Shown piece after piece: positions 1 to 7,502 of a DNA stretch of 64,000 bases (position 1 is the stretch's first letter; every line of letters begins with the position of its first letter). The notes under the pieces are model-generated. The model was not told the origin of the DNA. It saw only the letters and a program-made list of their open reading frames with translations, and searched no databases. The position numbers and the translations under genes were made by a program. Source of the stretch: Pseudomonas putida (GTDB lineage: Bacteria; Pseudomonadota; Gammaproteobacteria; Pseudomonadales; Pseudomonadaceae); the NCBI RefSeq assembly GCF_028682475.1, contig NZ_JANHLE010000016.1, forward strand, positions 1 to 64,000, written 5' to 3'.

Positions 1-51
1 GTGTAAACCATGTCTCCGGTTTACTGTGTAAAGGATGTCTCCGGTTGTACA
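1..51. mobile_element. terminal repeats of an insertion sequence cut by the window edge
   Basis: Two near-identical 21-bp direct repeats (1-21 and 26-46; 19 of 21 bases equal) share the core ATGTCTCCGGTT and have a 25-bp period. The first copy also forms an inverted repeat (GTAAACC at 3-9, GGTTTAC at 18-24). The block ends in TGTACA at 46-51, about 20 bp after the gbcB stop codon. Reiterated subterminal repeats ending in TG..CA are typical of IS21- or IS481-type ends. No transposase is visible because the element lies to the left of the window, so the family is an inference. Confidence 0.5.
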
Positions 52-70
52 CCCGCGAAATCCGGTCAAC

Positions 71-1168
71 TCAATACTCGATCCGCACGTCGCCCTTGGG
101 CACGCTGCAGCACGACAGGATATAGCCTTCGGCGACGTCATCATCGGTGATGCCGCCGTTGTGCTCCATCTCCACCTCGCCGCCCAGCTTGAGCACCTTG
201 CAGGTGCCGCAGATGCCCATGCCGCAGGCTTTGGGAATCATCAGGCCAAGCTTGGCCGCTGCGGCATGCACGGTCTCACCCGGCGCCACACGAATACTCT
301 TGCCGGCCGTGGTGAACTCCACCTGATGCAGGTCGGCATTGTCCACTTCCGGCGCATCGGCCGCTTGCTCGGCAAGTTCGACAGCGTCGGCCTTGACCTC
401 GGCCGGGGTCGCACCGAACGACTCCTCGTGATAGCGGCTCATGTCATAACCGCTGCCTTCGAGCAGGCGCTTGACCGCATGCATGTACGGCGTCGGACCG
501 CAGCAGAAGATTTCCCGTTCCATGTAGTCCGGGGCAATCAACTCCATCAGCTTCTGGTTCAGGTAGCCGCGATAGCCCGCCCAGGGCTCGCCCAGGCCGT
601 GCTTCTCACAAATGATGTGCAGGCTGAAGTTATCGATCCGCGACGCCATGTGCTCCAGCTCGCGGTGATAGATGATGTCTTTCGGCGAGCGCGCGCTGTG
701 CACAAACACCATGTCGACATTGCCGTTGGTGTCGTAGAACCAGCGGGCCATGGACATCACCGGGGTGATGCCGACGCCACCACTGAGGTACAGCACCTTG
801 GGGCTGGGGAAGTCCATGGCGTTGAACAGCCCGACCGGGCCATGCACGGCCAGCTCCTGGCCTTCGTGCAGGGTGTCGTGCAGCCAGTTGGAGACCTTGC
901 CACCCGGCACCCGCTTGATCGTCACCGAGAAGCTGTACGGCACCGAAGGCGAGCTGGAGATGGTGTACGAGCGCATGATCGGCTCGCCGTCGATCTCCAG
1001 CTCCAGGGTCACGAACTGCCCGGGCTTGAAGAAGAACATGATCGGCTGGTCGGCCATGAAGCAGAAGGTGCGCACATCCCAGGTTTCCTGGATCACCTTG
1101 ACGCAACGGACGATATGGCGGCCGTTGGCCCAGGTCTGGGTGCTGACCGGATTGAGGAAATTGGACAT
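71..1168 (-). CDS. gbcB: glycine betaine demethylase, ferredoxin reductase subunit GbcB
   Basis: Electron-transfer partner of the Rieske oxygenase GbcA; it passes electrons from NAD(P)H to the oxygenase that turns glycine betaine into dimethylglycine. The 365-residue product has an FAD-binding ferredoxin-reductase domain first (RSYTIS at about 66-71, then a GGVGITP nucleotide motif) and a C-terminal plant-type [2Fe-2S] domain with Cys at about 315, 320, 323 and 353/354. The chosen ATG at 1168 has GGAG eight bases upstream. The frame stays open to 1360, but that extension is basic and low in conserved features. It is divergent from gbcA. Identification by architecture and neighbour is strong. 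Confidence 0.93.
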   Translation of the reverse strand: MSNFLNPVSTQTWANGRHIVRCVKVIQETWDVRTFCFMADQPIMFFFKPGQFVTLELEIDGEPIMRSYTISSSPSVPYSFSVTIKRVPGGKVSNWLHDTLHEGQELAVHGPVGLFNAMDFPSPKVLYLSGGVGITPVMSMARWFYDTNGNVDMVFVHSARSPKDIIYHRELEHMASRIDNFSLHIICEKHGLGEPWAGYRGYLNQKLMELIAPDYMEREIFCCGPTPYMHAVKRLLEGSGYDMSRYHEESFGATPAEVKADAVELAEQAADAPEVDNADLHQVEFTTAGKSIRVAPGETVHAAAAKLGLMIPKACGMGICGTCKVLKLGGEVEMEHNGGITDDDVAEGYILSCCSVPKGDVRIEY

Positions 1169-1454
1169 GCTCGTCTCCACGGCCGACTGCGGCCTGATGC
1201 TTGCGATTCTGCTCAAGCTGCACGGCGGACACTTTCCTATCCGCGACATCGGCGTGCTTATCGCGACCAGCCCCCTGCCACAAGGGCTGGCGCGTCGGAA
1301 ACGGATCTGATCATGTCGCCCATGGATATGGTTCGCGGCGGCTTCGAACGCACACTCCATCGCACATGATCCTGCTGTTATTCAGCCTTGCGTCGCGATA
1401 ACAATGATTAGCCACTTTCACCGGCCACAAGCACTGGCCATGAGGACCTGAACG
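1169..1454. promoter_or_regulatory. divergent gbcB/gbcA control region with a candidate activator site
   Basis: This region must carry the promoters of both subunits. It contains two CGCGAC half-sites in direct orientation at 1242-1247 and 1262-1267, 20 bp apart. That is the spacing expected of an AraC-family activator dimer such as GbdR, and similar 21-bp-spaced pairs occur before caiX and cbcX. gbcA has the ribosome site GAGGACC shortly before its ATG. The assignment to GbdR is inference from known regulon membership. Confidence 0.4.
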
Positions 1455-2747
1455 ATGGACGTCACCGCAACTTTGAGTCTGGGCGATCCACTGGAACCTG
1501 CGCGCAAGGCGACTGCCGAGATGCTGCAGAGCCGCGAGCGGACCTACTCGCTGCCACAGCCGTTCTATTGCGACGAACGCCTGTTCCAGATCGATATGGA
1601 AGAAATCTTCCAGAAGGAATGGCTGATCGCCGGGATGACCTGTGAAATCCCGGCCAAGGGCAACTTCCTCACCCTGCAGATCGGCAAGAACCCGATCCTC
1701 GTGGTGCGCGGTGCCGAAGGTCAAGTGCATGCCTTCCACAACGTCTGTCGTCACCGCGGTTCGCGGCTGTGCACCAGCGACAAGGGCAAAGTGGCCAAGC
1801 TGGTCTGCCATTACCACCAGTGGACCTACGAGCTCGATGGCCGCCTGCTGTTCGCCGGCACCGAGATGGGCGCCGACTTCGATATGAAGCAGTACGGGCT
1901 CAAGCCGGTCAATGTGAAGACCGCAGGCGGCTATATCTTCATCAGCCTGGCCGAGAACCCACCCGCCATCGACGACTTCCTCGCCACCCTGGCTCACTAC
2001 ATGGAGCCCTACGACATGGAAAACACCAAGGTGGCGGTGCAAACCACCTTGATGGAAAAGGCCAACTGGAAGCTGGTGCTGGAAAACAACCGCGAGTGCT
2101 ACCACTGCAGCGGTTCGCACCCGGAACTGCTGAAAACCCTGCTGGAGTGGGACGACGTCACCGACCCGCGTGCCGACCAGGCCTTCAAGGATCACGTGGC
2201 GGCCTCGGCTGCGGCCTGGGACGCCGAGAAGATTCCGTACGCCCACGCCAGCTTCGGCCTGCGCAACCGCATCGTGCGCATGCCGCTGCTCAAGGGTACG
2301 GTGTCGATGACCCTGGACGGCAAGCAGGGCTGCCAGAAGCTGATGGGCCGGATCAAGAACCCGGACCTCGGTTCGATGCGCATCCTGCACCTGCCGCACT
2401 CGTGGAACCACTGCATGGGCGATCACATGATCGTTTTCACCGTGTGGCCGATCAGCGCCCAGGAAACCATGGTCACCACCAAGTGGCTGGTGCACAAGGA
2501 CGCGGTCGAGGGTGTGGATTACGACCCCGAGCGCATGCGTCAGGTGTGGGATGCCACCAACGACCAGGACCGGCGCCTGGCCGAAGAGAACCAGCGCGGG
2601 ATCAACTCCACGGCGTATCAGCCTGGGCCGTACTCCAAGACCTATGAGTTCGGGGTGGTGAACTTCGTTGATTGGTACAGCGAGCGCTTGCTGAGCAATC
2701 TGGGGGCGGCGCCTGCGCCTTATCTCAAGGGTGTGGCTGTGCAGTAA
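1455..2747 (+). CDS. gbcA: glycine betaine demethylase, Rieske oxygenase subunit GbcA
   Basis: Terminal oxygenase that demethylates glycine betaine to dimethylglycine, releasing formaldehyde. The product is 430 residues, normal for a Rieske non-haem iron oxygenase alpha subunit. The [2Fe-2S] Rieske ligands are C98, H100, C118 and H121 (CRH...CHYH). The mononuclear iron site is the NNRECYHCSGSH stretch with H217 and H222. Its partner reductase gbcB is divergent and the electron-transfer genes for the next step lie downstream on the other strand. Known to belong to the GbdR regulon in P. aeruginosa. A REP palindrome follows the stop codon. Confidence 0.95.
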   Translation: MDVTATLSLGDPLEPARKATAEMLQSRERTYSLPQPFYCDERLFQIDMEEIFQKEWLIAGMTCEIPAKGNFLTLQIGKNPILVVRGAEGQVHAFHNVCRHRGSRLCTSDKGKVAKLVCHYHQWTYELDGRLLFAGTEMGADFDMKQYGLKPVNVKTAGGYIFISLAENPPAIDDFLATLAHYMEPYDMENTKVAVQTTLMEKANWKLVLENNRECYHCSGSHPELLKTLLEWDDVTDPRADQAFKDHVAASAAAWDAEKIPYAHASFGLRNRIVRMPLLKGTVSMTLDGKQGCQKLMGRIKNPDLGSMRILHLPHSWNHCMGDHMIVFTVWPISAQETMVTTKWLVHKDAVEGVDYDPERMRQVWDATNDQDRRLAEENQRGINSTAYQPGPYSKTYEFGVVNFVDWYSERLLSNLGAAPAPYLKGVAVQ

Positions 2748-2753
2748 AGTCTG

Positions 2754-2820
2754 ATCGCGGGGCAAGCCCGCTCTCACCGGGGGATGGTGAAAACCGGTGG
2801 GAGCGGGCTTGCCCCGCGAT
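2754..2820. repeat. paired inverted REP element after gbcA
   Basis: Two perfectly complementary arms, ATCGCGGGGCAAGCCCGCT at the left and its reverse complement at the right, enclose about 29 bp. This is the common Pseudomonas REP palindrome. It sits directly after gbcA and may stabilise or end its transcript. Confidence 0.85.
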
Positions 2821-2880
2821 GCTGTTCAACTATTAACCACCCCGCGCAATCCCCCGGCCCTGCTGGCCCCGTCCATACAG

Positions 2881-3384
2881 CAAACACTTTATCCACAGGA
2901 CAGCCCACAGCTAATGTGGGCAAGTCGTTGTTTTTGCGCATAAAAAATATTGATCATTAATTGATCAATTCTCTGTAACCCTTTAAATACAAGGCTCACA
3001 GCGGAAGGCAAACACCTTATCCACAGAGACGCCAACAGACTTTGTGTGCAAAAGTCCCGGCAGTTGAAAACGCTTGTGGATAAGGCTTCAGACAGCAGAT
3101 TTGCGGGGCTCTGTAGGCCATAAAGGCAGCTATTGTGTGTTTTTTGATCAATCGAATGCAGCCCTTGCCACACGGGCCTCTCAGCCATGGGCAAACATAT
3201 TATCCACAGACCCGCCAACAGCGATTGTGGGCAATATCAACCCAGGCTGTGAGAGAAAACCCCGAAAAATCCGTCACTTAGCTTGATCATTTTTTGACCA
3301 TAACGCCGAAAGGCACGCCATGCGTGCCCTGCAGCCATACACAAACACTTTATCCACAGATCGGCCAACAGACTTTGTGAGCAA
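2881..3384. repeat. four 43-bp direct repeats, each with a DnaA box
   Basis: Units lie at 2881-2923, 3009-3051, 3192-3234 and 3342-3384, with irregular spacing of 85, 140 and 107 bp. Each starts CAAACA, contains a perfect TTATCCACA (2889, 3017, 3200, 3350), then a CCAACAG-like block and ends GTG-x-GCAA. A fifth box on the other strand is at 3075-3083. AT-rich spacers carry TTGATCA at 2950, 2961, 3144 and 3283, and TGATCA just after the last unit. The gap is convergent (gbcA and etfB both point into it), so promoter control is unlikely. No gene is apparent in it. Confidence 0.85.
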
Positions 3385-4898
3385 CTGATCAGCGCAGCAC
3401 ACCCTCTTCCACCAGCAATTTGAGGATGGCCTCGGCACCCGCTTGCGGGCTGACATCCTTGAGCACTTGTCCACCGCCGCCACTGGCCTTGGCCGTGGCC
3501 GCTTTCATGCGGTCGGCACCGCTCTTGGCCTTGATCACTTTCAAGCGCTTGGGCCGCGGTTTGGCCGGTTGCAGTTCGGCGCTGGTGAATAACTCGTCTT
3601 CGACAATCTGTACCTGGCGGGCGGCCAACACACCACGCCGGGCCGGGCCAAAAGCGCTTTGGCGTGGCTTGGGTGCGGCGTTATCCACAGTGGCCAGCAA
3701 CGGCAAGCGCACCTTGAGGCGGCGCCGCTGGCCTCGCGGCAGCGCCTGCAGCACCTGGGCTACGCCATTGTGGATAGATTCCACCTCGGCCAGACCCACT
3801 ACCAGTGGCCAACCCAGGCGCTCGGCCAGCAGGAACGGCAGCATGCCCGAACCTTCGCCGGTTTCCGCCTGGCTACCGGTCAGCACCAGATGGGCCCCGG
3901 CATCACGCAGGTAATCCCCCAGTACCCCCAGGGCATCGGCGCCGGGCGGTTGTTCAAGTACATCCAGCTGTTCCAGGCCCATGCCCAGGTAGGCGCGCAA
4001 CGCCGGCTCCTGAGGATCGCCGGCATGCAGCACCTGCAAGTCATCCCCAGCCAGTTGAAGGCCCAGCTCCACTGCCCTTGCGTCCTGCTCGGCACGCCGG
4101 GTGCGGCCGGAGCTGGGGTGGGCACCGATCGAAACCAGACTGATGACCTTGGTGTTCATAGTTGTCCCCTGCCCTTATGCCGCGTCGCGCTTGGCGTCGT
4201 TGCGATAGTTTTCCACAGCCTCGATCAGCGCCTGAAGGATCGCGGCGCTGTCGCCAATCACCGACAGATCGGCACGTTTGATCATGTCGCAGCCAGGGTC
4301 CATGTTGATCGCCACCACCTTGTCGCAGGCGCCAATGCCCTGCAGGTGCTGGATCGCCCCGGAGATACCCACAGCGACATAGACCCGTGCGGTCACCCAG
4401 GTGCCGGTGGCACCGACCTGACGATTACGCGGCATGAAGCCGTCATCCACCGCCACCCGCGACGCCCCCTCGGTGGCGCCGAGGGCCACGGTGGCGCGGT
4501 GGAACAGCTCCCAGTCCTTGACCCCGTTGCCGCCGGAAACAATGAACTCGGCTTCGGCCATGGCAATCGCAGCCGGGTCCACGGCCACCGGGCCGAGGTC
4601 TTCGATACGTGGCAGGCTGCGCGCCACATTTGTGGATAACTGCTCAGGCAAGGCTTCGTGACGGGTTTCACTGACGGGCTCGGCGCACTCGGCTGCCGCC
4701 AGGATCAAGCGTGGCAGACCGCGAATCAGGTCCTGCTGGCCAGCACCGGCGCGACCGCTGCATTGCCCGTCTTTAACCTGCCAGACGCGCGTAGCCGGGC
4801 GCTCATTGATCGCTGCGGCAAAACGCCGACCCAGTTCGCCGCCACCGCTGCGGCTGTCGGGCAGCAGCCAGTGACGCGGGCTGAACTGGTTATCCACA
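2889..4898. promoter_or_regulatory. DnaA-box cluster (candidate datA-like titration locus)
   Basis: Exact DnaA boxes TTATCCACA are at 2889-2897(+), 3017-3025(+), 3075-3083(-), 3200-3208(+), 3350-3358(+), 3681-3689(+), 4631-4639(-) and 4890-4898(+). The last three are inside etfB and etfA. One-mismatch copies include 3769-3777. By eye I find only four more exact boxes in the remaining 62 kb (13737, 41007, 41974, 47140). Dense boxes without a replication gene recall the E. coli datA titration site. Function is inferred. Confidence 0.6.
3389..4159 (-). CDS. etfB: electron transfer flavoprotein beta subunit of the dimethylglycine pathway
   Basis: With the adjacent alpha subunit it takes electrons from the DgcAB dimethylglycine demethylase and hands them towards the quinone pool. 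The 256-residue protein carries the ETF-beta signature near residues 93-112 (TGSQAETGEGSGMLPFLLAE). It is the last gene of the leftward operon dipeptidase-DUF5943-dgcA-dgcB-etfA-etfB, with 15 bp separating it from etfA. A perfect DnaA box lies inside the coding sequence at 3681. It is a dedicated ETF rather than the housekeeping pair, judging from the neighbours. Confidence 0.88.
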   Translation of the reverse strand: MNTKVISLVSIGAHPSSGRTRRAEQDARAVELGLQLAGDDLQVLHAGDPQEPALRAYLGMGLEQLDVLEQPPGADALGVLGDYLRDAGAHLVLTGSQAETGEGSGMLPFLLAERLGWPLVVGLAEVESIHNGVAQVLQALPRGQRRRLKVRLPLLATVDNAAPKPRQSAFGPARRGVLAARQVQIVEDELFTSAELQPAKPRPKRLKVIKAKSGADRMKAATAKASGGGGQVLKDVSPQAGAEAILKLLVEEGVLR

Positions 4899-5398
4899 GC
4901 GCGCAGGCCCTGCACCAATTGCTCCGGTGCATAACCGTCGAATTCGTCACCTTCGATGACCAGCAAGCGATCGACACCGGCTGTGGAAAAGTTGTTTTCC
5001 TTGTGTTCACCAAACACCACGGCCAGCACCGCGCCGTCACTGCCGGCCAGGCTGTGAGCCAGGCCGAGCAGATCGCGGTCGTGGCTGCCCAGGCGGCCAC
5101 CGACCATGTCCGGGACCACGGCGATGTAAAACGCCGGCTGCAGCACCTGGTGCAGTGGCAACTCCACCACCGCCGCGGCACTGCGCTTGTTGCTGGTGCC
5201 TTGCTGGGCGCCACTGCGGTCGATGCGTTTGATGCCGTTGGGGCCGATAAAGCCGACACCATGGGGATTCTTGCGAAGGATGCCGTTGGGGCCCATCCAG
5301 CTGTGCTGCTGGCCCTGTTGCATGGCCGCGTGCAGCGGATGCAGGCGGTTGCGGGCAATCCACTCGGCGCGCGGGTCACGGCGGATAATGTCGCTCAT
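4175..5398 (-). CDS. etfA: electron transfer flavoprotein alpha subunit of the dimethylglycine pathway
   Basis: FAD-binding subunit of the ETF. The C-terminal FAD domain is clear: RNRQVGATG, then VAVGISGAIQHLQGIG, then INMDPGCDMIKRADLSVIGD. At 407 residues it is longer than a typical ETF alpha of about 310. The extra N-terminus, about 75 residues, carries two GPNGI repeats (WMGPNGILRK and FIGPNGIKRI). Its start ATG overlaps the dgcB stop codon (ATGA-type junction), so it is translationally coupled. Exact DnaA boxes lie at 4631 and 4890 within the gene. Confidence 0.88.
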   Translation of the reverse strand: MSDIIRRDPRAEWIARNRLHPLHAAMQQGQQHSWMGPNGILRKNPHGVGFIGPNGIKRIDRSGAQQGTSNKRSAAAVVELPLHQVLQPAFYIAVVPDMVGGRLGSHDRDLLGLAHSLAGSDGAVLAVVFGEHKENNFSTAGVDRLLVIEGDEFDGYAPEQLVQGLRAVDNQFSPRHWLLPDSRSGGGELGRRFAAAINERPATRVWQVKDGQCSGRAGAGQQDLIRGLPRLILAAAECAEPVSETRHEALPEQLSTNVARSLPRIEDLGPVAVDPAAIAMAEAEFIVSGGNGVKDWELFHRATVALGATEGASRVAVDDGFMPRNRQVGATGTWVTARVYVAVGISGAIQHLQGIGACDKVVAINMDPGCDMIKRADLSVIGDSAAILQALIEAVENYRNDAKRDAA

Positions 5399-7347
5399 CA
5401 GTGCACCTCCGCAGGTTCACGCTTTGCCGGGGCAGGTTTACTCGCCGGGGCCTGTTCTTCGAGCAGGGCATCGGCGACCAGCTCGGCCAGGTCCTTGATC
5501 ATTGGGCGCGGTTCGACCACCCCTTCGAGCATTGCCGTGCACTGTGGACAACCCACGGCAACCAGCTCGGCGGCGGTCTCGCGGATATCGTCCATGCGCA
5601 TGTCGGGAATCCGCTGCTTGCCGGGAATGTCGGTGATCGGCGCACCGCCGCCACCGCCGCAGCAACGCGAGCGGAAGCCCGAACGCTGCATTTCCTTCAC
5701 TTCGATGCCCAGGGCCCGCAATACCTCACGCGGCGCCTCGTACTCACCGTTGTAACGGCCCAGGTAGCACGGGTCGTGATAGGTGACGCTGCCACCCTTG
5801 TGTTGCCCCAGGTTCAGCGCGCCGGCGCCGATCAGTTCGGCGATGTAGGTGCTGTGGTGTTGCACCCGATATTCACCACCGAAGGCGCCATATTCGTTCT
5901 TGAGCACATGGAAGCTGTGCGGATCGCAGGTGACGATGCGCTTGAAGCTGTACTTGGCCATGGTCTGGATATTGCGTCTGGCCAGTTGCTGGAAGGTTGC
6001 TTCATCGCCCAGGCGCCGGGCCACATCACCACTGTCGCGCTCTTCAAGACCGAGCACGGCAAAGTCCACCTGGGCCGCTTTCAGCACTTTGACGAAGGCG
6101 CGCAGGGTGCGCTGGTTGCGCATGTCGAAGGCGCCGTCGCCGACCCAGAACAGCACGTCTGTGCTCTTGGTCTCGCCGAGCAGGTTCAGGTTGAGGTCCG
6201 CAGCCCAATTCATCCGCCCGCCCGGGGCGAAGCCACCCGGGTTGTCGGTGGCGATCAGGTTGTCCAGTACCTCGGCGCCCTTGTTTGGCGTGGCGCCTTT
6301 TTCCAGGGTCAGGTGGCGGCGCATGTCGACGATGGCATCGACGTGCTCGATCATCATCGGGCACTCCTCCACGCAGGCGCGGCAGGTGGTGCAGGACCAC
6401 AGGGTTTCGGCATCGACCAGGCCGTTGACGATAGGCTGGTGCGGGTTGCCGCCATGCTCGCCGATGGGCTTGCCGGGGTACGGGCTGCCAGCGAACCTGG
6501 CATCGGTACCACCGGCCAGGCCGACGACCATGTCCTGGATGAGTTTTTTCGGGTTCAGCGGCTGTCCGGCGGCAAAGGCCGGGCAGGCAGCTTCGCACTT
6601 GCCGCACTGCACGCAGGCGTCGAAGCCGAGCAACTGGTTCCAGGTGAAATCCTTGGGTTTCTCAACGCCCAGCAATGCCTGCGGATCTTCCAGGTCCAGC
6701 GGTTTGAGGCCGGTGGAACGGCCACCGTCGAAACGCTCGGCGCGGCGGTGCCAGGCCAGGTGCAGGGCGCCGGCAAAGGCGTGCTTCATCGGCCCGCCCC
6801 AGGTCATGCCTAAGAACAGCTCGGACACACCCCAGAGCACACCAAGACCGAGCAAGGCCACCAGCAGCCAGCCACCGAAACCTTCCGGCAAGATGCCAGC
6901 CACCGGCAAGGTCGCGACAAAGAAGCTGGCGGCGAACACCAGCAGGCTTTTCGGCAGACGCATCCACGGCCCTTTCGACAGCCGCGAAGGTGGATTGAGC
7001 CGGCGTTTGTAGACGAACAGCGCACCGGCAAACATCAGCACCGTGGCCAGCAGCAAGGCATAGCCGAGGATCTTGTTATGCAGGCCGAAGCCATGCACCA
7101 GGATCGCCAGCACCGCTGCCAGCACAAAGCCCCCGGCGGTGGCGACGTGGCTGTTGGCCATGTATTTGTCGCGGGCGACCACGTGGTGCAGGTCGACCAT
7201 ATAGCGCCGCGGCATGGCCAGCAGGCCGCCGAGCAGGTCGACCTTGGATGGCCGGCCTTGGCGCCACATCCGCACACGTCGCAGCGCGCCGAGGACGGCA
7301 AGGCCCAGGGCGGCGAACAGCAGGATGGGGATCAGGGTGTTCAACAT
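5398..7347 (-). CDS. dgcB: dimethylglycine catabolism iron-sulfur membrane protein DgcB
   Basis: Iron-sulfur partner of DgcA in demethylation of dimethylglycine to sarcosine. The 649-residue protein has hydrophobic segments at about 3-20, 72-110 and 133-180. Two [4Fe-4S] ferredoxin motifs follow (C245, C248, C251, C255 and C319, C322, C325, C329), then CCG-type cysteine-rich domains ending near RSRCCGGGGG. This resembles a heterodisulfide-reductase D / glycolate-oxidase F type subunit. The ribosome site GGGAG precedes the ATG. A 155-bp gap with a REP palindrome separates it from dgcA. Confidence 0.9.
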   Translation of the reverse strand: MLNTLIPILLFAALGLAVLGALRRVRMWRQGRPSKVDLLGGLLAMPRRYMVDLHHVVARDKYMANSHVATAGGFVLAAVLAILVHGFGLHNKILGYALLLATVLMFAGALFVYKRRLNPPSRLSKGPWMRLPKSLLVFAASFFVATLPVAGILPEGFGGWLLVALLGLGVLWGVSELFLGMTWGGPMKHAFAGALHLAWHRRAERFDGGRSTGLKPLDLEDPQALLGVEKPKDFTWNQLLGFDACVQCGKCEAACPAFAAGQPLNPKKLIQDMVVGLAGGTDARFAGSPYPGKPIGEHGGNPHQPIVNGLVDAETLWSCTTCRACVEECPMMIEHVDAIVDMRRHLTLEKGATPNKGAEVLDNLIATDNPGGFAPGGRMNWAADLNLNLLGETKSTDVLFWVGDGAFDMRNQRTLRAFVKVLKAAQVDFAVLGLEERDSGDVARRLGDEATFQQLARRNIQTMAKYSFKRIVTCDPHSFHVLKNEYGAFGGEYRVQHHSTYIAELIGAGALNLGQHKGGSVTYHDPCYLGRYNGEYEAPREVLRALGIEVKEMQRSGFRSRCCGGGGGAPITDIPGKQRIPDMRMDDIRETAAELVAVGCPQCTAMLEGVVEPRPMIKDLAELVADALLEEQAPASKPAPAKREPAEVH

Positions 7348-7391
7348 GGGAAGCTCCCAAAAGGCACCTCAGTGCCTTGCCAGGGGATCAC

Positions 7392-7482
7392 TGTGGGAGC
7401 TGGCGTTGCCAGCGATGCAAACACCGCGCAACAACAGACATTGCGCTGATCCCATCGCCGGCAATGCCGGCTCCCACAGGGG
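7392..7482. repeat. REP-like inverted pair between dgcA and dgcB
   Basis: CTGTGGGAGCTGGCGTTGCC at the left and a GGCAATGCCGGCTCCCACAG arm at the right form an imperfect long inverted repeat of the Pseudomonas REP class. It lies inside the operon, so it may tune mRNA stability between dgcA and dgcB rather than stop transcription. Confidence 0.7.
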
Positions 7483-7502
7483 TAGTTGCAAGCCTTGTGC
7501 GA

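Noticed and set aside
1311..2777. 488-codon frame antisense to gbcA
   Set aside because: gbcA has complete Rieske and mononuclear iron motifs; the opposite frame has none.
2881..3384. CRISPR array
   Set aside because: Repeats are 43 bp with spacers of 85, 140 and 107 bp, spacers are AT-rich and share TTGATCA, and no cas genes are near.
2881..4898. Plasmid origin with iterons or a second chromosomal origin
   Set aside because: No rep, par or dnaA-type gene is close, the region lies inside a catabolic locus, and half the boxes are inside etf genes. A titration site fits better.
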